Source: a virus
Direction: 5' to 3' (one strand)
DNA: 39,406 nt
IMG/VR virus record: IMGVR_UViG_3300029787_000126
Location: 1-39,406 of that record
In this document: positions 39,405 through 39,406 of the stretch, piece after piece
How the letters are laid out: every line of letters begins with the position of its first letter
How positions within the stretch are numbered: the first letter of the stretch is position 1
Notes under the pieces: generated by a model
Told to the model about the DNA's origin: nothing
Database searches by the model: none
The model's input: only the letters and a program-made list of their open reading frames with translations
Program-made: the position numbers and the translations under genes

Positions 39405-39406
39405 GT

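Overview
The window reads as one nearly complete genome of a short-tailed (podovirus-type) dsDNA phage. The first 77 bases recur exactly at 39328-39404, so the sequence closes on itself, and the real unit is about 39.33 kb, circular or circularly permuted. The virion module has T7-like or BPP-1-like logic: head-tail connector, Bbp19-like protein, scaffold, capsid, decoration protein, tail adaptor, nozzle, internal virion proteins and fibre. No DNA or RNA polymerase gene is visible, so the phage probably uses host polymerases. Several small families (the KPGLYANI protein, the MDPxTLA membrane protein before the lysis genes, the LamG/SPRY-like fibre) are ones I associate with phages of marine or aquatic proteobacteria. 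The host group is an inference and I cannot name a species.

Layout. (1) 1-468: AT-rich and palindrome-rich control region between a leftward cassette that ends the window and the rightward late operon. (2) 469-26461, all rightward and tightly overlapping: a small protein, a 2OG-Fe(II) oxygenase, a PAPS-reductase-like enzyme, large terminase, a GNAT-like protein, five tiny proteins, connector, scaffold, capsid, decoration protein, a strong terminator at 8704, tail and internal virion proteins, two receptor-binding proteins, a membrane-protein and lysis cassette, and a zinc-ribbon protein. (3) 26362-32194, all leftward: recombination (RecT-like annealing protein, YqaJ-like exonuclease), small regulators, a winged-helix protein flanked by two pairs of 17-bp palindromes, a perfect DnaA box, a serine recombinase, and four small genes. 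(4) 32195-32313: divergent control region with a perfect 7-5-7 palindrome next to a ribbon-helix-helix repressor gene. (5) 32314-36324, rightward: DUF1064-like nuclease, two zinc proteins, DUF1376-type replication protein, a possible loader, an OB-fold ssDNA-binding protein, and small terminase. (6) 36336-39389, leftward: nine small accessory genes in three groups, inserted between small and large terminase. Each group has the same 14-nt hairpin just before its first ribosome binding site.

How it works together. The region around 29.7-32.3 kb looks like the regulatory and replication centre, with a DnaA box, repeated operators, two likely repressors, recombination genes leftward and replication genes rightward. 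The rightward operon from about position 360 makes the particle and lyses the host. The leftward cassette at 36.3-39.4 kb is the accessory region. I found no tRNA, CRISPR array, insertion sequence or reverse transcriptase. Eight genes encoding 24 to 56 residues were found by reading the sequence directly (4074, 4230, 26291, 29142, 31235, 31399, 33006, 39081), plus a 38-residue one at 38571. All family names come from motif recognition, without database searches.
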